NCBI GenBank assembly: GCA_001796525.1
Contig: MGMT01000018.1
Span: forward strand, 1 to 9,683
DNA from: Chloroflexi bacterium RBG_13_51_52
GTDB taxonomy: Bacteria > Chloroflexota > Dehalococcoidia > Dehalococcoidales > RBG-16-60-22
DNA: 9,683 nt
Reading direction: 5' to 3'
The position numbers were made by a program, and so were the translations under genes. Position 1 is the first letter of the stretch. Each line of letters opens with the position of its first letter. The notes under the pieces were generated by a model. That model worked only from the letters and a program-made list of their open reading frames with translations. It did not search any database and was not told the DNA's origin. Below are positions 1-5,539 of the stretch, in pieces.

Positions 1-502
1 CTTCTACATCACAAAGGGGGTCGCCGATATCCCAGTGATAGCCCGGCATGATAACCGGCTCTCTTTCCAGCATGCTGCCTATGACCGATTTAGATTTGCG
101 GGGGCAGAGGGGTATGTTAAGGCGGAGGCCTTCTTTAGCGACGGCGGGGATTAGTTCGCCGAAGGTTACGCCCGGCTCGAACATTACCACCCGGTTATAC
201 CTGTCGATGCGGATGATTTCTTTCATGCCGGACAAATCGACGATTGTCGCCTCGCCGACGGAAGGGACGGTATCGCCGCGGAAGTGGGGCGCGCCGGAGC
301 TTACGGGTATCAGCGGCGCTTTATTCTTACGCGCCAGACTCACCAGCTTTTCCACATCATCGGCTTTTCTGGGTTTTACAATATACTCCGGCTTTATCGG
401 ACCGGCAAAGCTCATATCGTTTGAATACTTTTCCAGCGCGGCGTCATCACCGGTTACGTTTTTTACGCCGACAATTTCAGCCAGCTTTTTTTGTTGCATC
501 AT
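1..502 (-). CDS. FAD-binding oxidoreductase, GlcD/FAD_binding_4 type, 3' part missing
   Basis: Reading leftward from ATG at 502, the frame is open to the window edge, giving the first 167 residues of a protein that members of the family usually extend to about 450-550. Residues about 38-120 look like the N-terminal FAD-binding (PF01565/PCMH) half of glycolate/lactate-type oxidases: PEYIVKPRKADDVEKLV, then APLIPVSSG, a loop ending in VP, IVDLSGM, and RVVMFEPGVTFGEL. The usual glycine-rich pyrophosphate loop (GGGTGLSGGA-like) is replaced by SSGAPHFRGD, so this is a divergent subfamily. A GGGAGG ribosome site at 508-513 lies 5 nt before ATG 502; the next codon is also ATG (497-499), so either could start. 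The substrate cannot be read from this half. The family oxidises 2-hydroxy acids or related compounds and passes electrons to a partner. It lies about 150 bp beyond gmk in the same direction and has its own -10 box. Confidence 0.82.
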   Translation of the reverse strand, partial: MMQQKKLAEIVGVKNVTGDDAALEKYSNDMSFAGPIKPEYIVKPRKADDVEKLVSLARKNKAPLIPVSSGAPHFRGDTVPSVGEATIVDLSGMKEIIRIDRYNRVVMFEPGVTFGELIPAVAKEGLRLNIPLCPRKSKSVIGSMLEREPVIMPGYHWDIGDPLCDVE

Positions 503-579
503 ATCTGCCTCCCGTCGCTTTCAATATGGGTGATATTGTTCCGTTTATTTGAACTACTGTTCCTCGTAAGGCAATTTTC

Positions 580-588
580 ATTATAACA
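580..588 (-). promoter_or_regulatory. Extended -10 promoter of the FAD oxidoreductase gene
   Basis: On the minus strand the sequence reads TGTTATAAT, a perfect -10 hexamer (580-585) with the TGn extension (586-588), about 80 bp before the start codon. A TTGACA lies at 594-599 but only 8 bp from the -10, too close to act as its -35, so the extended -10 is the likelier driver. No clear terminator is seen after gmk, so read-through from the remA-gmk promoter is also possible. Confidence 0.5.
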
Positions 589-650
589 CAACCTGTCAAG
601 CGAGGATATTTCTATGTGAGAGAGTGAAAGAAGGGAGTATATCTTGGAGT

Positions 651-1277
651 TCAGACGTTTAAATCGCGCGGGACGGCGCGGCATTTTTCCGCCGTGATAA
701 TGGCCATAATATCCGCAATCGTGCGGTCGATTTTCCCCTCCCGGTTAACGACAATATAGTCGAACATCGGGATACTATCCAGCTCTTTAATAGCTGTTTT
801 CAAGCGGAGTTCAAGCTCCTTCGCCTTTTCCGTGCGGCGCTTTTTGAGTCGCTGCTCCAGTTCCTCAAGGGATATGGTCACGAGGAAAATCAAGATAGCC
901 CCGGGCATTTTTTTCTTGATGGTGGCGGCGCCCTGGACATCTATTTTTACGATAACGTCTTGTCCGCTTTTCAAAGCCTTTCGGACCGGCTCTTCGGGTA
1001 TGCCGTAGCGGTTGCCGTAGACGGTAGCCCATTCCAGCAGCCTGTCGGAGTCTATCATTTCCTGGAATTTAGCGGCGGAGACGAAATAGTAGTCAACGCC
1101 TTCCTTTTCACCGGCGCGGCGGTCTCGGGTGGTAGCGGAGACGCTGATTTTGGCGGGGAGCCCCGATTTTCTAAGTCCGGCTAAAACCGTGTCTTTGCCG
1201 ACGCCTGAAAGGCCGGAGAGAACGATGAGGAGGGGCTTAGGCGTTGGAACGAGGGGAGAATGAGTATCACGGCTCAT
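651..1277 (-). CDS. gmk: Guanylate kinase
   Basis: Guanylate kinase phosphorylates GMP to GDP with ATP in the cytoplasm, the essential step toward GTP and dGTP. The 208 residues match the usual family length of about 190-210. Visible motifs from the chosen start: P-loop GLSGVGKDT (22-30), the GMP-binding stretch SVSATTRDRRAGEKEGVDYYF (split around residues 45-65), EWATVYGNRYG (82-92), DVQGA (113-117), and the lid with paired basic residues LKKRRTEKAKELELRL (144-159). The P-loop has Leu where most family members have Pro (GPSGVGK). ATG at 1277 is preferred because GAAGG lies 5 nt before it; an in-frame GTG at 1283 is the longer alternative. It overlaps the end of the remA-like gene by 11 bp, so the two are surely cotranscribed and probably translationally coupled. 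The rpoZ gene that often follows gmk is not present. Confidence 0.95.
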   Translation of the reverse strand: MSRDTHSPLVPTPKPLLIVLSGLSGVGKDTVLAGLRKSGLPAKISVSATTRDRRAGEKEGVDYYFVSAAKFQEMIDSDRLLEWATVYGNRYGIPEEPVRKALKSGQDVIVKIDVQGAATIKKKMPGAILIFLVTISLEELEQRLKKRRTEKAKELELRLKTAIKELDSIPMFDYIVVNREGKIDRTIADIMAIITAEKCRAVPRDLNV

Positions 1278-1560
1278 TGGCACCTTCGCTTGGCTCTGGC
1301 TTTGCTATAATGCCGGGGCGGGTGGTCTGAAACCGGCTGGCGATGGTTTCCGGGGCGAGCGCCGCCAGCACGATATGCCCGCTATCGGTAAAGATAACGG
1401 CTTTGGTCCGCCTGCCGCTGGTCATATCGATTACCTTGCCGTTATTTCTGCCGTCGTGAATGATGCGCTTGGTGGGGGCGGAATTCGGGGAGGCTATCGC
1501 GATTGCCCGACTCATGGCGAGTATATTGCCGAATCCAATGTGAACCAGTTCGATACTCAT
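1267..1560 (-). CDS. remA: RemA/DUF370 family DNA-binding regulator
   Basis: This 97-residue protein has the DUF370 signature: a start like HIGFGNILAMSRAIAIASPNS (near residues 7-27), SAPTKRII (27-34), DMTSGRRTKAVI (45-56) and SGHIVLAALAPETIASRF (60-77). In Bacillus subtilis RemA activates matrix and osmoprotection genes, and its arginines in the GRR segment contact DNA; the equivalent pair here is R50-R51. In many bacteria the same family sits just before gmk, as here, with unknown role. The last 20 residues, rich in Pro and Glu, extend past the usual core of about 80-85. ATG 1560 has GAGGTG 5 nt upstream. The gene is first in the remA-gmk unit behind the promoter at 1651-1679. The family call is firm; a matrix-gene role in this organism is not implied. 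Confidence 0.9.
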   Translation of the reverse strand: MSIELVHIGFGNILAMSRAIAIASPNSAPTKRIIHDGRNNGKVIDMTSGRRTKAVIFTDSGHIVLAALAPETIASRFQTTRPGIIAKPEPSEGANEP

Positions 1561-1650
1561 CTTGTCACCTCGTTGTGTTCATAGGGCTGAAAGCCGTGCG
1601 ATAATGCGTCGGTATTGGAAAAAGCAGCGTCCTGGGAAAAGCCCTCCAAT

Positions 1651-1679
1651 AACCTAGCACTTGTCCAAAGGCTTGTCAA
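1651..1679 (-). promoter_or_regulatory. Sigma-A type promoter of the remA-gmk unit
   Basis: On the minus strand a perfect -35, TTGACA (1674-1679), is followed after exactly 17 bp by TAGGTT (1651-1656) as a weak -10. The start of transcription would fall near 1644, giving a leader of about 80 nt before remA. The strong -35 and weak -10 suggest either modest activity or help from an activator; a 17-bp palindrome lies 14 bp upstream of the -35. Confidence 0.55.
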
Positions 1680-1692
1680 GGGTGGGATACAT

Positions 1693-1709
1693 CGATACCA
1701 TAGGTATCG
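1693..1709. promoter_or_regulatory. Perfect 17-bp palindrome, candidate operator
   Basis: CGATACC-ATA-GGTATCG has 7-bp perfect arms around a 3-nt centre. It lies between the leftward remA promoter and the rightward 5S promoters, 14 bp upstream of the remA -35, a usual place for an activator or a shared divergent operator. It has no U-tract, so a terminator reading is less likely. No regulator gene next to it identifies the binding protein. Confidence 0.45.
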
Positions 1710-1732
1710 TCAAAATAATATTATTTATAGTA

Positions 1733-1760
1733 TTTACGCATTACCACCGACTTGTATAAT
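1733..1760 (+). promoter_or_regulatory. Possible upstream rightward promoter toward the 5S gene
   Basis: TTTACG (1733-1738, four of six matches to TTGACA) and a perfect TATAAT (1755-1760) are separated by 16 bp. Transcription would start near 1767, more than 110 bp before the 5S gene. rRNA genes often have tandem promoters, so this could be P1 with the extended -10 at 1816-1824 as P2. It is a sequence match only. Confidence 0.4.
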
Positions 1761-1815
1761 TTTACGCGGAGAGGAGAGAGAAATATTGCCCCCCCTTTTT
1801 TTATGCCGGATAATG

Positions 1816-1824
1816 TGCTAAAAT
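1816..1824 (+). promoter_or_regulatory. Extended -10 promoter just upstream of the 5S leader
   Basis: TGCTAAAAT is an extended -10 box (TG, one base, TAAAAT at 1819-1824). The expected start near 1831 gives a leader of about 50 nt that contains the boxA-like element before the 5S RNA. No good -35 is present; the 17-bp position falls in a T-run (1796-1802). Confidence 0.45.
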
Positions 1825-1842
1825 ATATCTGCAGCTTGAAAA

Positions 1843-1855
1843 AAGACTTTAACAA
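1843..1855 (+). promoter_or_regulatory. boxA-like antitermination element in the 5S leader
   Basis: AAGACTTTAACAA shares the uninterrupted core CTTTAACA with the boxA of rRNA leaders (TGCTCTTTAACA in Escherichia coli). boxA in the nascent RNA binds NusB-NusE and lets polymerase pass Rho-dependent stops in untranslated RNA. Its place about 30 nt before the mature 5S end and after a promoter suits an rRNA leader. The match is partial (8 of 12). Confidence 0.45.
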
Positions 1856-1882
1856 CTGAATATGTCAATCAGGAGAACGAGT

Positions 1883-2004
1883 CTCTTGGTGGTTAGAGCG
1901 AGGTAGTCCCACCCGTTCCCATCCCGAACACGGAAGTGAAATGCCTCAGCGCAGACGATACTGAGGGGGCGACCCTTTGTGGAAAATATGCCACTGCCAG
2001 GAGA
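1883..2004 (+). rRNA. rrf: 5S ribosomal RNA
   Basis: The stretch has the conserved 5S core: GTCCCACCCGTTCCCATCCC, GAACACGGAAGTGAAA, and CCTCAGCGC, followed by GATACTGAGGGGGCGACC. The ends pair as helix I: GTCTCTTGG (1881-1889) with CCAGGAGAC (1997-2005), nine consecutive pairs including one G-U. Mature ends were set by aligning with the Escherichia coli 5S, giving 122 nt; they could be off by 1-3 nt. No 16S or 23S lies beside it: the neighbours are remA on the left and clpC on the right. It therefore has to be transcribed as its own unit. A T-rich run directly after helix I (2006-2015) probably stops transcription. Confidence 0.95.
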
Positions 2005-2016
2005 CTTTTCTTTTTC
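1997..2016 (+). terminator. Likely 5S transcription stop (T-rich run after helix I)
   Basis: The closing strand of helix I is followed at once by ACTTTTCTTTTT, which after a stable GC-containing stem would resemble an intrinsic terminator. A second AT-only palindrome, AAAAGAATTTCTTTT at 2024-2038, follows but is too weak to stop polymerase alone. Confidence 0.4.
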
Positions 2017-2098
2017 CCGGCATAAAAGAATTTCTTTTCTGCGTGTATATACCGAACACAATCGGCGGTTACCCCTATTGCTTTACCAGCGTTGATAT

Positions 2099-2104
2099 TA
2101 TAAT
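2099..2104 (+). promoter_or_regulatory. Probable -10 box of clpC
   Basis: A perfect TATAAT lies 50 bp before the clpC start codon, in an AT-rich segment after the 5S gene. The -35 is poor: TATTGC at the 17-bp position, or TTGCTT at 15 bp. No CtsR operator (tandem GGTCAAA-type heptads) and no complete CIRCE element are visible, so heat-shock repression of the Bacillus kind is not supported. Confidence 0.4.
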
Positions 2105-2154
2105 ATTAAAATAGAACGGTATTTCACCGGACAGATTAGCACCAGGGATTCGAT

Positions 2155-4950
2155 ATGGCCAGCAGATTTGAAAAATTTTCCGAAAGAGCCCGGCGCGTCC
2201 TCACCATAGCCCAGGAAGAGGCGCGCAGCCTTAATCACAGCTATATCGGCACCGAGCATATATTGCTGGGGCTGGTACGTGAAGACGAGTGCGTGGCTGC
2301 CAAGGTGCTGATGAACCTGGGTATCGGCTTGAGCAAAGTCCGCTCGGCGGTGGAATTCATCATCGGGCGGGGCGAGAAACCCAGCACCGGTGAGACAGGC
2401 CTGACTCCCCGGGCTAAAAAAGTCATCGAGCTTGCCATAGATGAAGCCCGCCAGATGGGGCATAACTATATAGGGACCGAGCACCTGCTGCTGGGTCTGC
2501 TGCGGGAGGGGGAAGGGGTGGCATCCAGCGTGCTGGACAGCTTCGGGATTACTTTAGAGAGAGCCCGTGCCGAGGTTACCCATATCCTGACACAGGGAGT
2601 ACCCAAGGCAAGGCTTTCACGCAGTTCCAGCAAGACCCCGGCTTTAGACCAGCTGGGCACCGACCTCACGGATGCCGCGCGTAAAAAGAAACTCGACCCG
2701 ATTATCGGGCGACATAAAGAGATAGAGCGGGTTATCCAGATATTGAGTCGGCGCACCAAGAACAACCCGGCGTTAATAGGGGAGCCGGGCGTGGGCAAGA
2801 CCGCTATCGTGGAGGGGCTTGCCCAGCAAATCGTTGCCGGCACCGTTCCGGAGACCCTGGAAGACAGAAGGCTCATCTCCCTGGACATGGGGTCGCTGGT
2901 GGCGGGAACGAAATACCGCGGCGAATTCGAAGAGCGACTCAAGAAGATTATCGACGAGATTAAGACCGCAGGCAACTGCATTATATTTATCGATGAATTT
3001 CATACCATGGTGGGCGCCGGCGCCGCCGAGGGCGCAGTCGATGCCGCCAACATCTTAAAGCCTTCACTGGCACGCGGCGAACTGCAGTGCATCGGCGCGA
3101 CAACTCTTGACGATTACCGCAAGTATGTGGAGCGCGACGCGGGACTGGAGCGCCGTTTCCAGCCGGTACTGGTGGAAGAGCCTTCCGTCGATGAGACGCT
3201 GCAGATACTGCGCGGCATCAAGGAACGCTACGAACAGCACCACCGGTTGCGCATCAGCGAAGAGGCGTTAGCCGCGGCGTCCACTATGGCGGCGCGTTAT
3301 ATACCCGACCGCTTTCTGCCGGACAAAGCCATCGACCTGGTGGACGAGGCGGCTTCCAGGGTGCGGATACGCCACAGCACGATGCCGATTTCTTTAAAAC
3401 AGACCAAGGAGCAGCAGGATATCATCCGCAAGGATAAAGACGCCGCCCTGGCTACGCAGCAGTACGATTACGCGGCGGAATTGAGAGAACGCGAGCTTCA
3501 AAACGAAGAAAAGATAAAACAGCTTGAAACCGAGTGGCGGACCGAGCAGGATCAAACGGACGTAGTGGTGAGTAAGGAAGACATCGCCGAGGTGGTAAGT
3601 ATGTGGACCGGCGTGCCGATGGTCCAGCTTGCCGATGATGAAGCGAGCCGGCTCCTCAATATGGAAGAAGTCCTGCACAAGCGCATCGCCGGCCAGGAAG
3701 AAGCTGTAAACGCTATTTCAAAAGCCGTCAGGCGCGCACGCTCTGGTATTAAAGATATGAGGCGACCGATGGGAGTATTTCTCTTCCTCGGGCCGACGGG
3801 CGTGGGCAAGACCGAAATGGCTAAAACACTTGCCGAATTCATGTTCGGCAACGAAGATACACTGATACGCATCGATATGTCCGAGTTCATGGAGAAATTT
3901 GCTGTATCCCGCCTGGTAGGGGCGCCGCCCGGATACGTAGGCTACGAAGAAGGCGGACAGCTTACCGAGGCGGTGAGACGGAAGTCTTACAGCTGTATCC
4001 TGCTGGATGAAATCGAGAAAGCGCACCCGGACGTGTTCAACCTGCTTTTACAGATTTTCGACGACGGGCACCTGACGGACGCCAAGGGGCGGCGCGTCGA
4101 TTTCCGCAACAGCATTATCATCATGACCAGCAATTTCGGCGCTGTTGATATACGGACAGGGTCGCTTGGCTTCGCGCAGCGCACCAATGAGGTGAAAACG
4201 CGGGAGCAGAACTACAATAAAATGAAGGACGACCTTCTTAAAAAGTTGAAGGACAGTAGGGAGAGTTATTTCCGTCCCGAGTTTCTGAACCGTATCGACG
4301 ATATCATCGTCTTCCACTCTCTCACCAAAGAGCAAATACGGGAAATAGTCGACATGATGTTGGGGAACGTGAGCAAGCAGCTCGCTGAGAAGGAAATCAA
4401 GCTGCAGGTAACCAACAATGCAAAGGACTTCCTTGGCAAGGAAGGATATAAAGAGGAATACGGAGCGCGTCAGTTGCGTCGTGTTATTCAGAGCAATGTC
4501 GAAGATAAACTTTCCGAGGCAGTACTACGGGGCGACCTGAAAACCTTCAAGCGAATATTCGAGGAAAAAGCTACTGTAAAGAATACGGAAATCATCGATG
4601 ACGTTGTCAAAGCGGTGAGAGCTATCCCCGAAAAGCGCGCGGCGGATAAAGAGGAAGAAAAATACCGGGCTATCCCGGAAATTCTGGCGGTCGAGGGAGC
4701 GGAAGATACCATCACCGTTTACTCTTCGGACAGTGTTAAATATGATATCGAAAAAATAATCAAAGAAGCACTGGAAGAGAAGAGAAAAGAAGATACCAAG
4801 AAAAAAGTGAAAATCACCGATGAATTTAAGGTGGTGGAAAACGCTTACGTTTCCGAGGTGGTGGTCGATGTTAAGGATGAAGAAATCACCATCAGCTCCA
4901 GGAAGACCTTTTCCCTGCCGAGCATGCCGGTAAGCGCGGGCGCCGCGTAA
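2155..4950 (+). CDS. clpC: ATP-dependent Clp protease unfoldase subunit ClpC
   Basis: ClpC is a double-ring AAA+ unfoldase that feeds proteins to ClpP in the cytoplasm. The order of domains is complete: two Clp_N repeats, each with YIGTEH (30-35 and 105-110); AAA-1 with Walker A GEPGVGKT (209-216), pore segment KYRGEFEER (253-261) and Walker B IIFIDEFHT (276-284); a short coiled middle domain of UVR type (about 425-460, with Tyr437 where Bacillus ClpC has its regulatory Phe436); AAA-2 with GPTGVGKT (546-553), ILLDE (615-619) and sensor-2 GARQLRR (770-776). The ClpP-docking loop appears as LGF (671-673). At 931 residues it is about 80-120 longer than usual ClpC; the excess lies after residue about 793 and is charged, ending in a strand-like VVVDVKDEEITI. 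ATG 2155 follows AGGG by 7 nt. No mcsA, mcsB or ctsR precede it; a 5S gene does. Confidence 0.97.
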   Translation: MASRFEKFSERARRVLTIAQEEARSLNHSYIGTEHILLGLVREDECVAAKVLMNLGIGLSKVRSAVEFIIGRGEKPSTGETGLTPRAKKVIELAIDEARQMGHNYIGTEHLLLGLLREGEGVASSVLDSFGITLERARAEVTHILTQGVPKARLSRSSSKTPALDQLGTDLTDAARKKKLDPIIGRHKEIERVIQILSRRTKNNPALIGEPGVGKTAIVEGLAQQIVAGTVPETLEDRRLISLDMGSLVAGTKYRGEFEERLKKIIDEIKTAGNCIIFIDEFHTMVGAGAAEGAVDAANILKPSLARGELQCIGATTLDDYRKYVERDAGLERRFQPVLVEEPSVDETLQILRGIKERYEQHHRLRISEEALAAASTMAARYIPDRFLPDKAIDLVDEAASRVRIRHSTMPISLKQTKEQQDIIRKDKDAALATQQYDYAAELRERELQNEEKIKQLETEWRTEQDQTDVVVSKEDIAEVVSMWTGVPMVQLADDEASRLLNMEEVLHKRIAGQEEAVNAISKAVRRARSGIKDMRRPMGVFLFLGPTGVGKTEMAKTLAEFMFGNEDTLIRIDMSEFMEKFAVSRLVGAPPGYVGYEEGGQLTEAVRRKSYSCILLDEIEKAHPDVFNLLLQIFDDGHLTDAKGRRVDFRNSIIIMTSNFGAVDIRTGSLGFAQRTNEVKTREQNYNKMKDDLLKKLKDSRESYFRPEFLNRIDDIIVFHSLTKEQIREIVDMMLGNVSKQLAEKEIKLQVTNNAKDFLGKEGYKEEYGARQLRRVIQSNVEDKLSEAVLRGDLKTFKRIFEEKATVKNTEIIDDVVKAVRAIPEKRAADKEEEKYRAIPEILAVEGAEDTITVYSSDSVKYDIEKIIKEALEEKRKEDTKKKVKITDEFKVVENAYVSEVVVDVKDEEITISSRKTFSLPSMPVSAGAA

Positions 4951-4966
4951 GACAAAAAATCGAATA

Positions 4967-4995
4967 GTGACTTCTAAAACCGACTTTAGTATAAT
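4967..4995 (+). promoter_or_regulatory. Candidate promoter of the biotin carrier-decarboxylase genes
   Basis: GTGACT (4967-4972, four of six) is followed after 17 bp by a perfect TATAAT (4990-4995). Transcription would start near 5002, inside the hairpin at 4998-5028, about 68 nt before the carrier gene. A promoter this close to a stem could mean that the hairpin serves clpC transcripts coming from the left, while new transcripts begin too late to form it. Confidence 0.45.
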
Positions 4996-4997
4996 AG

Positions 4998-5035
4998 GGC
5001 GGTGGCAGTTGTAAAAAACTCCACCGCCTTTAAAT
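4998..5035 (+). terminator. Hairpin after clpC, likely terminator
   Basis: GGCGGTGG (4998-5005) pairs perfectly with CCACCGCC (5021-5028); the interior AGTT/AACT adds four pairs after a one-base bulge. The run that follows, TTTAAATTT, is an imperfect U-tract, so efficiency is uncertain. It sits 48 bp after the clpC stop. Confidence 0.55.
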
Positions 5036-5069
5036 TTATGTAGAGTCGGTCAGGAAAGGAGCTTGGAAA

Positions 5070-5291
5070 TTGTCCAGGGAAACGATAGAAGTTCCTATTA
5101 CCGGGAAGATAATCAGCGTTGAAGTTAAAGTAGGCGACGCGGTTAAAGAGGGCGACGTAATCTGCATACTGGAGTCCATGAAAATGGAAAACCCGATATT
5201 AGCCGCGGTTAGCGGCACGGTGGTGGAAATAGGGGTTAAAGCGGAACAGGTAGTCAAGCCCGGCGAAAAAATCGCCGTAATAGAATATTAA
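5070..5291 (+). CDS. Biotin carrier protein of a biotin-dependent decarboxylase
   Basis: The 73 residues form just one biotinyl/lipoyl-attachment domain. The motif ESMKMEN (35-41) presents Lys38 for biotin, and the two half-repeats of the fold are seen as PITGKIISVEVKVGDAV and AAVSGTVVEIGVKAEQVV. The protein carries CO2 on biotin from the carboxyltransferase to the membrane beta subunit encoded just downstream; this separate small carrier matches the organisation of methylmalonyl-CoA or glutaconyl-CoA decarboxylases, although those carriers often have an extra Pro/Ala-rich linker that is missing here. It starts with TTG (5070-5072), chosen because AAAGGAG (5055-5061) lies 8 nt before it and no in-frame ATG precedes the conserved fold. 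A related role as a carrier for an acyl-CoA carboxylase is possible. A hairpin lies between it and the gamma gene. Confidence 0.88.
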   Translation: MSRETIEVPITGKIISVEVKVGDAVKEGDVICILESMKMENPILAAVSGTVVEIGVKAEQVVKPGEKIAVIEY

Positions 5292-5300
5292 TCATGCAGT

Positions 5301-5332
5301 GCCTCGCCGAAGATTCATGCAATCGGCGGGGC
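5301..5332 (+). terminator. Hairpin between carrier and gamma-subunit genes
   Basis: GCCTCGCCGA (5301-5310) pairs with TCGGCGGGGC (5323-5332), ten consecutive pairs with one G-U, around a 12-nt loop. The sequence after it is GATATTATATAAT, not a clean U-tract, so it may be a partial terminator or an RNA-processing/stability element that lowers gamma and beta expression relative to the carrier. A TATAAT at 5340-5345 right after it could restart transcription, but no matching -35 was found. Confidence 0.45.
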
Positions 5333-5377
5333 GATATTATATAATCGAGTAAAAACGGGGGGAACAGGGAGAAAAAG

Positions 5378-5521
5378 ATGGACTGGTCTTTCGGTCTGAC
5401 GATGACGGCGGCGGGGATGGCGGTTACCTTTATTACTTTATATTTGTTGACATTGCTAATCAGGCTTTTGAACAAGCTCTTCCCCTTTAAGAACGAGGAA
5501 GAGAAAAAGAGCAAGACTTAA
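5378..5521 (+). CDS. oadG: Sodium pump decarboxylase gamma subunit (OadG family), very small
   Basis: The 47-residue reading frame has one N-terminal membrane segment, roughly residues 8-31, with the OadG-like pattern GMAVTFITLYLLTLLIRLLNKL, and then a charged tail (FKNEEEKKSKT). Gamma subunits hold the alpha, carrier and beta parts together in the membrane; longer ones end in a zinc-binding tail, absent here. The length is below the usual 80-100 and is closer to the short MmdD/GcdD-like type. ATG 5378 follows AGGGAG (5366-5371) by 6 nt, a good site. The beta-subunit gene starts 18 bp after its stop. The call rests on the size, the helix pattern and the place just before a clear beta subunit, so it is firm in context but weak on sequence alone. 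Confidence 0.8.
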   Translation: MDWSFGLTMTAAGMAVTFITLYLLTLLIRLLNKLFPFKNEEEKKSKT

Positions 5522-5539
5522 GGGATTTCAGAACGCATT

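Larger units (their letters stand above)
1561..1882. other. Divergent intergenic control region between remA and the 5S gene
   Basis: This 322-bp stretch has no credible gene; the short open frames in it lack family resemblance and ribosome sites. From left to right it contains the remA leader and ribosome site, the remA promoter, a 17-bp palindrome (1693-1709), an AT-rich segment, a possible rightward promoter with TATAAT at 1755-1760, a run of seven C followed by seven T (1789-1802), an extended -10 (1816-1824), and a boxA-like element (1843-1855) before the 5S gene. Confidence 0.6.

Noticed and set aside
48..533. 161-residue plus-strand open frame
   Set aside because: It is the shadow of the minus-strand FAD oxidoreductase, whose frame shows clear family motifs and a ribosome site.
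594..599. TTGACA as -35 for the FAD gene promoter
   Set aside because: Only 8 bp separate it from the TATAAT, too short for sigma-A; the extended -10 explains the site better.
499..684. 61-residue minus-strand frame between gmk and the FAD gene
   Set aside because: It overlaps both genes, covers the promoter at 580-588, and has no family resemblance.
1615..1821. 68-residue plus-strand frame in the remA-5S spacer
   Set aside because: It lies across the remA promoter, palindrome and 5S promoters, has no ribosome site, and its composition looks random.
1849..2061. 70-residue minus-strand frame
   Set aside because: It runs antisense through the 5S rRNA gene.
2136..2142. TTAGCAC resembling half of a CIRCE/HrcA operator before clpC
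   Set aside because: The matching GAGTGCTAA half at the 9-bp spacing is absent, so a single 7-mer is not enough.
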